From assembly GCA_030612085.1 (NCBI GenBank), contig JAUWOM010000012.1, positions 1 to 15,637 on the forward strand: a stretch of 15,637 nucleotides of DNA, read 5' to 3'. This stretch comes from Actinomycetes bacterium. Lineage in GTDB: Bacteria > Actinomycetota > Humimicrobiia > JAHJRV01. The position numbers were made by a program, and so were the translations under genes. Positions 1-6,570 of the stretch are shown here, piece after piece (positions within the stretch are counted from its first letter, which is position 1; every line of letters begins with the position of its first letter). The notes beneath the pieces are model-generated. The model was not told where the DNA came from. It saw only the letters and a list, made by a program, of their open reading frames with translations, and made no database searches.

Positions 1-200
1 GGTAAATGAAAGTTCTTATTAACACCATTTGAGAATATTATAGATCTCACTAGAAAATCCTTATTTGTTACTTGTTTGTGGTCAGGTGCTATAACCATTA
101 CTTCATGACCTAATTTTAAAAGCACATCAGCCACATTTTGAGTATAAATACCACTCCCCGAACCTTCTAATGGAAAATGATTTATAAGTAATACTCTCAT
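1..200 (-). CDS. Glycosyltransferase family 4 (GT-B), N-terminal fragment
   Basis: Reading the minus strand from an ATG at 198-200 gives an open frame of 66 codons that leaves the window at position 1. It begins MRVLLINHFPLEGSGSG and continues IYTQNVADVLLKLGHEV. This is the classic N-terminal Rossmann strand of GT-B glycosyltransferases of the GT4 type: a beta strand, a glycine-rich loop, then a helix leading to LxxxGHEV. Such enzymes move a sugar from a nucleotide donor to an acceptor such as a lipid or polysaccharide at the cytoplasmic membrane face. The donor and acceptor cannot be told because the C-terminal nucleotide-sugar domain is outside the window. I see no clear SD upstream of the ATG. 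The gene diverges from comM. The family call rests on the N-terminal pattern only. Confidence 0.72.
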   Translation of the reverse strand, partial: MRVLLINHFPLEGSGSGIYTQNVADVLLKLGHEVMVIAPDHKQVTNKDFLVRSIIFSNGVNKNFHL

Positions 201-691
201 AATATTATTTTAAAAAATTTTAAAAATAAAATTATTAAGTGAAATTAAAAGAACTGAAATAAATTAATAAATTTTATTATTAATGGTTTATTATCACATA
301 TTTTAATTAATATTGCTCATATTATTTATACGTCTACCTATTTTTTCTACTTCCTCTTGAATTTATTTTCATTTTTAAGTTATTTACTTAAAAAATTTTT
401 ATATATTTTCAATTCAACAAAATTTATTTATTTCTTATTCTTAGAATGTCGATTTTTTAATATATGAATATATGCAGAAAGTAGCAATTAACTTAACACT
501 TCTAAAAACTCTGAAATAATAAATAAAAATTTAATTGTGTTGTGTTAATATTATTTTATTATACATTTGCATAAATGTGTAATTTCTGTTAAAATATTAT
601 AAAAATGTCACAAGTCTTTTATTCAGTAGAATTTTGAAATAAGAAGCAATTAATAAAATACTAAGGTTTTATAATTCCTAAGAAGGGAAAC
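201..691. other. AT-rich intergenic spacer between divergent genes
   Basis: About 490 bp of very AT-rich DNA separating the divergent glycosyltransferase and comM genes. It contains stops in every frame, with no convincing ORF, tRNA or strong hairpin. One promoter-like pair toward comM is listed separately. On the minus strand around 310-360 there is a short Glu/Arg-rich open stretch that ends quickly and has no start. I treat it as chance. Confidence 0.5.
567..595 (+). promoter_or_regulatory. Possible sigma-A type promoter for comM
   Basis: TTGCAT at 567-572 and TAAAAT at 590-595 are separated by exactly 17 bases, a fair match to TTGACA/TATAAT. It would start transcription near 602, leaving a 5' leader of about 90 bases before comM at 692. 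In DNA this AT-rich such matches arise by chance, so the call is tentative. Confidence 0.33.
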
Positions 692-2221
692 ATGTTAGCA
701 AAGTTAGACTCTAGTGGTATTTTTGGGCTTGATGCTTTTAAGGTTGAAGTTGAAGTATTTCTTACAAAATCTTTACCAAGTATGCACATAGTTGGTCTTC
801 CTGATAAAGCAGTAAATGAATCAAAGGAGAGAGTGAGAGCTGGTATATCCTCCTCTGAATTTCATTTTCCACTAGAGAGAATAACAGTTAATTTAGCTCC
901 AGCAGATTTAAAAAAGGAAGGACCTGCTTTTGATTTACCAATCGCATTAGGTGTTTTATTAGCAACAAAACAACTAACGGTAGATAATATTGAAAAATAT
1001 ATGTTTGTTGGTGAACTTTCTCTCAATGGTGATATAAAAAGAGTAAAAGGCGCTTTATCAATGGCAATTAATTGTAAAAATGAAGGGAAAGAATATCTAA
1101 TAGTTCCAAAAGAAAATGCTATAGAAGCAGCTATGATTTCTGAAATAAAAGTGATTCCCGTTGAAAATCTAAATCAGGTTGTTGATTTTTTATCAAATAA
1201 AATTGATATCAAACCACTAAATATTGATAGAAAAAGTCTTTTAAAAAGAATTCCAAGAGATGATATTGATTTTAGAGATGTAAGCGGGCAATTCCAGGTT
1301 AAAAGAGCATTGGAGATTGCAGTAGCAGGAGGTCACAACGTTATTTTAACAGGTCCTCCTGGAGCTGGTAAGAGTATGTTAGCTAAAAGAATTCCAACAA
1401 TTATATCTGAAATGACTTTTGATGAGATTATGGAAGTAACTAAAATCTATTCTATATCAGGATTATTATCTTCCAATTCACATTTAATGAAGAATAGGCC
1501 CTTTAGAAGTCCTCATCACACAATAACTGATATAGGATTAATAGGTGGGGGTAATTATCCAAAGCCTGGGGAAATTTCATTAGCTCATAATGGAGTTTTG
1601 TTCTTAGATGAGATACCTCAATTTGGTAGAAATGCTTTAGAATCTTTAAGACAACCAATGGAGGATGGAAAAGTTATAATTTCTCGAAATAAAGCATCTT
1701 TTAAATTTCCATCAAAATTTATGCTAATTGCTTCAGCAAATCCCTGTCCATGTGGTTTTTTAGGGGATAGTTTTAATAAGTGTAGATGTTCACATTATCA
1801 AATATCTAACTATAAGAAAAGATTATCTGGACCACTTTTAGACAGAATTGATATACATGTTTTTGTTCCAAGATTATCAAAAGAGGATTTAACAGGAGAT
1901 TCTGATAATGAAAGCTCTATTGATATTAGAAAAAGAGTACAAAAGGCAAGAGCTGTGCAAATAAAAAGGTTTTCAAAAGATGCGATAAGTTGTAATGCAT
2001 ATATGAATACAAAACATGTTTCTAAATATTGTAAGTTAGATGAAGATGCAAAAAGACTTCTTGAGATGGCGATAGAGAAAATGGGTATAAGTGGAAGAGG
2101 CTACTATAGAATTTTAAAAGTATCCAGAACTATTGCTGACCTGGATAAAAGCGAGGATATAAAAATAAATCATATTTCAGAAGCTATTCAATATCGGGTT
2201 TCAGATAAAAAATACTTCTAA
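692..2221 (+). CDS. comM: ComM/YifB family Mg-chelatase-like AAA+ ATPase
   Basis: The protein has 509 residues, the full family length. In characterised relatives ComM is a hexameric helicase that promotes branch migration of incoming single-stranded DNA during natural transformation. Residues about 20-140 form the ChlI-like N-terminal domain with the conserved GLPDKAVNESKERVRAG and NLAPADLKKEGPAFDLPIA blocks. The ATPase core follows, with Walker A GPPGAGKS at 221-228 and Walker B FLDE at 304-307. The SANPCPCG segment has cysteines at 352, 354, 364 and 366, a likely metal-binding cluster, followed by the LDRIDIHV sensor region. The C-terminal Mg_chelatase_C helices end in the SGRGYYRILKVSRTIADL signature. 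An AGAAGG SD at 681-686 supports the ATG. The gene is intact and lies 58 bp ahead of dprA, a common pairing that supports a transformation role. Confidence 0.95.
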   Translation: MLAKLDSSGIFGLDAFKVEVEVFLTKSLPSMHIVGLPDKAVNESKERVRAGISSSEFHFPLERITVNLAPADLKKEGPAFDLPIALGVLLATKQLTVDNIEKYMFVGELSLNGDIKRVKGALSMAINCKNEGKEYLIVPKENAIEAAMISEIKVIPVENLNQVVDFLSNKIDIKPLNIDRKSLLKRIPRDDIDFRDVSGQFQVKRALEIAVAGGHNVILTGPPGAGKSMLAKRIPTIISEMTFDEIMEVTKIYSISGLLSSNSHLMKNRPFRSPHHTITDIGLIGGGNYPKPGEISLAHNGVLFLDEIPQFGRNALESLRQPMEDGKVIISRNKASFKFPSKFMLIASANPCPCGFLGDSFNKCRCSHYQISNYKKRLSGPLLDRIDIHVFVPRLSKEDLTGDSDNESSIDIRKRVQKARAVQIKRFSKDAISCNAYMNTKHVSKYCKLDEDAKRLLEMAIEKMGISGRGYYRILKVSRTIADLDKSEDIKINHISEAIQYRVSDKKYF

Positions 2222-2279
2222 TAAAAACATATTATCAAACATGTTGACCTAATTTTCTAATAATTTATAAGAGGTAGAA

Positions 2280-3512
2280 ATGAATAACCTAATTAAGATA
2301 TATGAAAAAGAAATACTTGTTATGAAGATAATGGCTGTCAAAGGTATGACACCTCGAAAGTTTTATTTATTATATAAAGAATTTGGTAATTTAACAAAAA
2401 TTTGGAATTTTGTTCGAAAGAATAATCAGTTAGAATTTAAATTTAAAAATGATCAAAATAATGAACTAAATATTCATAACACTAAAAATTCCTTCTCAGA
2501 TAAGTATAATATAGATATCTGGGTTAAAAGCCAGATAATAAGATTGAAGAAAATGAGTGCAAAAATAATGCTTTTTGATGATGTAAATTATCCTACTTTA
2601 TTAAAAGAATCATATAGTCCTCCACCAATTCTTTATTACATGGGTGAAAAACTTACCAATCTTTCACAAGCAATTTCAATTGTAGGTAGTAGAAGAGCTA
2701 CTAAATATGGTAAAAGTACTGCATATCAATTAGCTAATCAACTTTCATCATTAGGAATAACTATTGTAAGTGGATTTGCCAGGGGAATTGATTCAGCTGC
2801 TCATATTGGAGCGAAAGATGAGATTGGCGGAACTATTGCAATTTTTGGTAATGGATTAGATATTTGTTATCCAAAAGAAAATAAGGATTTATATAAAGAA
2901 TTAATTGGTAAAGGAAGTATAGTAAGTGAATTTCCCCTTGGAACTCCTCCTGAGAGATTAAATTTTCCAAGAAGAAATAGATTAATTAGTGGAATAAGTT
3001 ATGGAGTTGTAATTGTAGAAGCAGGGGAGAGGAGTGGAGCTTTAATTACAGCAAATTTTGCTCTTGAACAGGGAAGAGAAGTTTTTGCTGTTCCTGGTGC
3101 AATTTTTAATGAGAATTCAATTGGTGTAAATCGATTAATCCAGGATGGAGCAAAATTAGTTACAAGTGTAGATGATATTCTTGAGGAATTTGGACTTGAG
3201 ATAAAAAATATCAAAGATTATAAAGAAAGAAAAAGAAGAAAAAGTAAAGAAGAAATAAGAAAGGAAACCAAAAAAGAAACTGGATATAAAAAATCATTAA
3301 ATATAGACTCTCTAATTAAAAACCTGAAAAATGAGGAGAAAAAAGTATATTTTATATTGGATGATTTTCCACAACATATTGATGAAATTGCTAAGAAATG
3401 TAATTTAGATGTTGCTAGGATTGGGGATATTCTTACATTACTCGAATTAAAAGATATTATTAATCATCATTCTGGAAATAGATATTCTACTAAATTTATA
3501 AAAGATATCTAA
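2280..3512 (+). CDS. dprA: DNA processing protein DprA (Smf)
   Basis: A 410-residue protein. In transformable bacteria DprA binds incoming single-stranded DNA, shields it from nucleases and loads RecA. Residues 1-100 form the helical N-terminal region. The Rossmann-like DprA core spans about 105-305 and shows SIVGSRRAT (133-141), GFARGIDSAAH (165-175), DICYPKEN (194-201), NFPRRNRLISG (228-238) and a VVIVEA-(x)-RSGAL-TA block (243-258). A Lys/Glu-rich charged linker (about 309-338) leads to a C-terminal winged-helix domain (about 350-405), the DprA_WH module that in some species mediates partner contacts. A GAGGT SD at 2271-2275 precedes the ATG by 4 bases. The usual downstream neighbour topA is absent; pilus-type genes follow instead. 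Confidence 0.96.
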   Translation: MNNLIKIYEKEILVMKIMAVKGMTPRKFYLLYKEFGNLTKIWNFVRKNNQLEFKFKNDQNNELNIHNTKNSFSDKYNIDIWVKSQIIRLKKMSAKIMLFDDVNYPTLLKESYSPPPILYYMGEKLTNLSQAISIVGSRRATKYGKSTAYQLANQLSSLGITIVSGFARGIDSAAHIGAKDEIGGTIAIFGNGLDICYPKENKDLYKELIGKGSIVSEFPLGTPPERLNFPRRNRLISGISYGVVIVEAGERSGALITANFALEQGREVFAVPGAIFNENSIGVNRLIQDGAKLVTSVDDILEEFGLEIKNIKDYKERKRRKSKEEIRKETKKETGYKKSLNIDSLIKNLKNEEKKVYFILDDFPQHIDEIAKKCNLDVARIGDILTLLELKDIINHHSGNRYSTKFIKDI

Positions 3513-3735
3513 GAAAATTTTATATTGTATAATTTAATGAATATCAATAATAGAATTTGGATAATAATTTTTACTATTAAAGAGATTATAATAAAATTTA
3601 CATTTTAATAGCTAATAAATATTATTCTACTAATATTATTCAACTCATTTAATGATTGTAGTAAAATACATAAAGTATTTTTATATAAAAAGTTAGAATA
3701 AAAATATTTTTAAAAGTTTGGAGATAAGGGATTTT
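3513..3735. other. AT-rich spacer between dprA and the pseudopilin gene
   Basis: About 220 bp with no ORF of note and no strong hairpin. The distance suggests that the pilin/peptidase pair could have its own promoter. I found no pair of hexamers with good spacing: TTGTAG at 3656-3661 has only TTTTAT at the right distance. Confidence 0.35.
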
Positions 3736-3738
3736 GTG
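3726..3738 (+). promoter_or_regulatory. Ribosome binding site deciding the pseudopilin start
   Basis: AAGGG at 3726-3730 lies 5 bases before GTG 3736-3738. It sits inside the coding region if the upstream in-frame TTG (3718) were used, and that TTG itself lacks an SD. The GTG start also leaves a standard short prepilin leader of six residues. Confidence 0.55.
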
Positions 3739-4113
3739 AGAAATGAAACTGGGCTCAGTTTAATTGAACTTTTTGTGATTATTTTAATTCTGGCTATATT
3801 AGCATCTATTTTTATTCCTTTTTATTTTGAAATTTTGGAGAGAAAAAGGATATCGAAGGTTAGAGAGGATTTTGAAAATATAGGATTTGCTCTTGAACAA
3901 TATTTTAAAACTAATAAAACTTATCCTGTTAAAGATGGGGAATTGAATATTTGCTTGAAAGAATTAATTGATAAAGAATATATTGGATCTATTCCTGAAA
4001 AAGATCCCTGGGGTAAACCTTATCTTTATAGTGGGAAAGAAAAAGTATATATTTTTACATGTATCAGTACAGAACTAAACATAAGATATTCTAATGGTAA
4101 ATATATTCCTTAA
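3736..4113 (+). CDS. GspG-like type IV pseudopilin (ComGC/PulG type)
   Basis: A small prepilin of about 125 residues. I take the GTG at 3736 as the start: AAGGG at 3726-3730 sits 5 bases upstream, whereas an in-frame TTG at 3718 has no SD. From the GTG the leader is six residues, M-R-N-E-T-G, cut before LSLIELFVIILILAIL. This is the class III signal, with Gly at -1, Glu at +5 and a long hydrophobic helix that serves as export signal and filament core. The C-terminal part has the DPWGKPYLY motif, the GspG hallmark, where the Asp helps bind calcium in major pseudopilins. The helix would anchor it in the inner membrane until it is assembled into a pilus-like filament. The prepilin peptidase gene that should mature it starts 16 bp downstream. 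It could serve type II secretion, but its position behind comM-dprA favours DNA uptake. Confidence 0.85.
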   Translation: MRNETGLSLIELFVIILILAILASIFIPFYFEILERKRISKVREDFENIGFALEQYFKTNKTYPVKDGELNICLKELIDKEYIGSIPEKDPWGKPYLYSGKEKVYIFTCISTELNIRYSNGKYIP

Positions 4114-4129
4114 ATATTAAAGATAAATT

Positions 4130-4855
4130 ATGAGAGATTTGATTTTTATAATTCTATTTATATATTTTGGTTCTTTAATTAGTAAAATTCTACATAATTT
4201 TTTTTATCAAAATTTTAATAAGAAAATCTCCTTAAATCTTTTTTCAATATGCCCCAAGTGTGAAACAAGAACAAAATATTTTTTCATCCCTTTTTTAGAT
4301 TACATTTTAAATAACCGAAAATGTTTGCACTGTGGTTATATTTTACCAATAACTGCTCTATTAATGGAAATTCTTATATCAATTTATTACTTATTCTCCT
4401 ATTTTTATTTTATTATTTATAAAAATCAGCCATTAAAACTAATACCAGCAATTTTTTTTGGAACAATTCTGATTTTAATCTCCTTTATAGATATTAAGCA
4501 TCAAATAATACCTAATAAAATAATAATTCCATCAATTATAATCGGACTGATTATTCAGAATTTTTTATTTCCAAATAATTGGAAAGAATGGATAATATTT
4601 TCAGGTGGTGTTGGATTATTATTCTTGTTAGTTTCTTTAGTATATCCTAAGGGTATGGGAATGGGTGATGTAAAGCTTGCTACTTTTTTAGGAATTTTAC
4701 TAGGTAAAAAAGTAGTAGTAGCTATTGCAATAGGATTTATAATTGGTGGGTTATTCAGCATTTTTTTATTAATTTTTAAAATAAAAAAGATAAAAGATGA
4801 AATACCTTTTGCTCCATTTTTAGCAATTGGAGCAATTCTTGCATATTTTGTTTAA
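4130..4855 (+). CDS. pilD: Prepilin peptidase (type IV leader peptidase, GspO/PilD/ComC family)
   Basis: A 241-residue polytopic membrane aspartic protease that cleaves the short leader of type IV prepilins after Gly and usually N-methylates the new N-terminus. It has a first membrane helix, then a cytoplasmic loop with two CxxC pairs (CPKC near 41 and CLHC near 65) that bind zinc in classical enzymes, then six or so hydrophobic segments. The two catalytic aspartates are visible: D121 in FIDIKHQIIPN and D180 in GMGMGDVKL, matching the family's D-x-x-x-x-x-I-P-N and G-x-G-D-x-K motifs. The start has only a weak AAAG upstream, so expression may be coupled to the pilin gene 16 bp before it. The symbol follows the widely used name; comC would be equivalent here. 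Confidence 0.93.
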   Translation: MRDLIFIILFIYFGSLISKILHNFFYQNFNKKISLNLFSICPKCETRTKYFFIPFLDYILNNRKCLHCGYILPITALLMEILISIYYLFSYFYFIIYKNQPLKLIPAIFFGTILILISFIDIKHQIIPNKIIIPSIIIGLIIQNFLFPNNWKEWIIFSGGVGLLFLLVSLVYPKGMGMGDVKLATFLGILLGKKVVVAIAIGFIIGGLFSIFLLIFKIKKIKDEIPFAPFLAIGAILAYFV

Positions 4856-5034
4856 AAGTGTCTCTATTTTAGGTAAGAAACGTAATTTAAACTTACATAA
4901 ATTAAAAATATATGATATTTATTAACTCCTTTTCCATCATATCCTCCTTTTCCAATTAGTTTAGTAAAAGAGAACATTTCACTTTGTATAAAGGGGACAT
5001 TATTATTTTACTCTTAAATATTTTTTATAAACTC
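4856..5034. other. AT-rich intergenic stretch
   Basis: No gene can be supported here. On the minus strand at 4924-4953 there is a ten-codon patch reading GKGGYDGKGV with no continuing homology, reported as a finding. No terminator with a U-tract is visible directly after the prepilin peptidase gene. Confidence 0.4.
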
Positions 5035-5063
5035 TTACTTTTTTAATAAAAAAGTGTTATATA
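5035..5063 (+). promoter_or_regulatory. Possible promoter ahead of the structured leader
   Basis: TTACTT at 5035-5040 and TATATA at 5058-5063 are 17 bases apart. Transcription would begin near 5070, just before the hairpin at 5089. A small inverted repeat (ACTTTTTT at 5037-5044, AAAAAAGT at 5048-5055) overlaps the -35 and spacer. The match is moderate, and the downstream structure is the main reason to take it seriously. Confidence 0.35.
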
Positions 5064-5088
5064 TATTAATTACATATAAGAATTAAGG

Positions 5089-5137
5089 AAGCTTTGAAGT
5101 GAGATTGCATTCTGGGTACTTATATCTCACAGAGCTT
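5089..5137 (+). ncRNA. Structured RNA element (two-part stem) upstream of the terminator
   Basis: AAGCT at 5089-5093 pairs with AGCTT at 5133-5137 and encloses GTGAGAT (5099-5105) paired with ATCTCAC (5124-5130). The result is a closed stem with internal loops and an 18-base apical loop. GTAC in that loop (5116-5119) could pair with GTAC at 5141-5144 outside it. It is followed 8 bases later by an intrinsic terminator. The arrangement could be a riboswitch or attenuator for the genes downstream, or the body of a free-standing small RNA of roughly 115 nt. I compared it mentally with the common riboswitch consensus motifs (c-di-GMP, SAM, purine, preQ1, fluoride, THF, T-box) and recognised none. 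Confidence 0.45.
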
Positions 5138-5144
5138 ATGGTAC

Positions 5145-5186
5145 AACCGGTCTTAAAAACATATAAAGTTTTTTAGCCGGTTTTTT
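5145..5186 (+). terminator. Rho-independent terminator, possible attenuator
   Basis: AACCGG (5145-5150) pairs with CCGGTT (5177-5182). The helix continues inside: C5152 and T5153 pair with G5176 and A5175, and AAAAAC (5155-5160) pairs with GTTTTT (5168-5173), closing a 7-base loop. A run of six T's follows the CCGG. It stands about 80 bp ahead of the leader ORF and 165 bp ahead of the secreted-protein gene, so either it ends a small RNA or it attenuates those genes. Confidence 0.7.
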
Positions 5187-5266
5187 ATTTTTAAAGAATA
5201 AATAATAATAATTAATAAAATAATTTAAAAACCTAATAATTCTAATAATTAACAGAAAGGAGGTCA

Positions 5267-5329
5267 ATGTCTATATATTTAATAAATCTAAATAAAAAGT
5301 TAAAAAAATCAAGAAATAACAAGAAATAA
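5267..5329 (+). CDS. 20-codon leader ORF with strong SD
   Basis: The ATG at 5267 follows GAAAGGAGGT (5255-5264), one of the best SD sites in the window, and the frame ends at TAA 5327-5329. The predicted peptide starts MSIYLINLNKK and is rich in Lys and Asn, with no similarity I recognise. Its stop lies 22 bp before the next start codon, and the same ten-base SD is repeated at 5334-5343 for the secreted-protein gene. It may be a translated leader peptide, or a relic of an earlier gene start left after the GC-rich gene was joined to this leader. The composition is fully AT-rich, unlike the gene that follows. Confidence 0.4.
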   Translation: MSIYLINLNKKLKKSRNNKK

Positions 5330-5351
5330 AAATGAAAGGAGGTGAAAAAGA

Positions 5352-6223
5352 ATGAAAAAGCGAATACTTATTGCCCTCGTCGTTGTGCTGGCCCTGGCAG
5401 CGAACGCCTCGGTGGTGTGGGGAATGCCCCACCTGACTGTGGGCAACGATGCTCTTCCGCGCCTAGGGCCGGATGGACGTTCCGGCTGTGTCACCATAGA
5501 CACTAACAACCCAGCAAGCGGTTCCGGCTGGCTACACACATTCACCTACTGGGCATCCACAGCCAACCCCTTCAGGTTTGTGTTGGTTGATGGAAGTTGG
5601 GAAGTTAAGTGGGTGAGCGATGAAATCACCCCTAGCATGGTACCAGAAGTAAACACGTACTATGCACCTGCTATGTCTGTGCCAGTTGAAGCGGACTGGA
5701 ATTTAGGTGTCTATAGTCCGGGGACAGGTACAGTTCCCTATGACTACACAGGCGCCCCCGTTTGCCAGACCAAGGGCGGATTGGGGGTTCCCACAGTGGG
5801 TGAGTACCTGGACTGTCAAAATTACGGCGCATCGTACTACAATCGAATGTACTCCTTTGGCGCCAGCAACACACTACAGGTCGCCATTGACATCAAGCCT
5901 GGCAGCGATCCCAACGCTATAAATCTGGGCTCCAAGGGCGTCATCCCCGTGGCTATACTGAGCTCTCTGGACTTCGACGCGACCGAAGTGAATGCGGAAA
6001 CGTATTGCTTGGTGGGGCAGGGGTTGCCATCAGAGAGAAAGGCAGCAGGTTGGCCCATGAGGAGGATGTGAACGCAGACGGCCTGCTCGACTTGGTAGTC
6101 CAGGTGGAAACCGAGTCCCTGGACCCAGGCCAGTTCCAAGACGGCTATGCCATGCTCACCGCACAAACAAGTTGGGGCTTCCCGATCGAAGGCCAGGACG
6201 AGATCCTCATAGTTCCGCAATAG
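5352..6223 (+). pseudogene. GC-rich secreted surface protein gene, frameshifted
   Basis: Read across one frameshift this encodes about 290 residues. The first open part (5352-6071, 239 codons) begins MKKRILIALVVVLALAANA, a signal peptide with likely cleavage after ANA or near residue 24, so the product is exported. The middle is Trp/Tyr/Gly-rich and of unknown function. From about residue 177 comes the module IDIKPGSDPNAINLGSKG followed by VIPVAIL, which I know as a recurring C-terminal module of bacterial secreted proteins. At 6001-6002 the frame slips: restoring one G in GAAACG-GTATTG gives continuous homology (LLGGAGVAIREKG, EDVNADGLLDLVVQVET) to the TAG at 6221-6223. Composition is strikingly foreign: 39 of 60 bases at 5401-5460 are G or C, against about 20 of 60 in neighbours. 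A strong AAAGGAGGTG SD precedes the ATG. It could also be a sequencing error rather than a true mutation. Confidence 0.75.
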
Positions 6224-6235
6224 GCAAAAGCCTGG

Positions 6236-6286
6236 CAAGGACAGCCCCTGGAATTCTCTCTCCGGGGGCCGTTGCTTTTGGCTGTC
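6236..6286 (+). terminator. GC-rich hairpin after the frameshifted gene
   Basis: AGGACAGCC just after the stop is matched by GGCTGTCCT near 6277-6285, a 9-bp stem with a secondary CCTGG/CCGGG pairing inside the long loop. There is no T-run after it: the next bases belong to the E1-beta fragment. It looks like the original terminator of the GC-rich gene, cut off at a junction. Confidence 0.45.
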
Positions 6287-6570
6287 CTGGCATAAAAATA
6301 GTAGCTCCAGCTACTACTTATGATGCAATAGGACTTCTCAAATCAGCGGTACGAGATGATGATCCTGTATTAATGTTAGAGCATAAACTACTTTATGGTT
6401 CTAAAGGCATAAGAGCAGAATCAGGAGGAATTGATGCATCCTCGGAAATTCCAGATGAAGATTACATAGTTCCTATAGGAAAAGGAATAGTTCGAAGAGA
6501 AGGAAAAGACGTAACAGTTATTGGAATTTTATTAATGATGCATTATAATCTTCAGGCTGCAGTGGAACGT
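6286..6570 (+). pseudogene. Internal fragment of an E1-beta subunit gene (pyruvate/acetoin dehydrogenase type)
   Basis: The frame beginning PGIKIVAPATTYDAIGLL, then SAVRDDDPVLMLEHKLLYG, then EIPDEDYIVPIGKGIV and RREGKDVTVI is unmistakably the middle of an E1-beta subunit of the 2-oxoacid dehydrogenase family, the part that pairs with E1-alpha around thiamine diphosphate. It covers roughly residues 145-240 of a normal protein of about 325. Both the N-terminal third and the C-terminal transketolase_C domain are missing. The left edge abuts the GC-rich hairpin and the right edge runs into a different protein family within about 15 bases. Base composition is ordinary for this genome (20 of 60 GC at 6361-6420). 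There is no start codon or SD belonging to it. It is a relic, or evidence of a misjoined assembly. Confidence 0.75.

Noticed and set aside
310..400. Short Glu/Arg-rich minus-strand frame in the comM upstream spacer
   Set aside because: About 20 codons, no start codon or SD, immediate stops on both sides.
2999..3214. Minus-strand 71-codon frame opposite dprA
   Set aside because: It lies entirely inside the conserved DprA core on the opposite strand. The Ser/Pro-rich translation is a shadow of the true gene.
3718..3738. TTG at 3718 as the pseudopilin start
   Set aside because: No SD in front of it; a GTG 18 bases downstream has AAGGG at proper spacing and gives a standard six-residue prepilin leader.
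4555..4761. Minus-strand 68-codon frame opposite the prepilin peptidase
   Set aside because: Fully overlaps catalytic motifs of the peptidase; no SD and low-complexity translation.
5089..5190. T-box leader or a common riboswitch
   Set aside because: No AGAGA/GGTGG T-box bulge, specifier loop or recognisable ligand-core motif; kept only as an unclassified structured RNA.
5837..6238. Minus-strand 133-codon frame in the GC-rich island
   Set aside because: GC-rich DNA yields long spurious frames. The plus strand carries a recognised secreted module here and the minus frame has no recognised feature.
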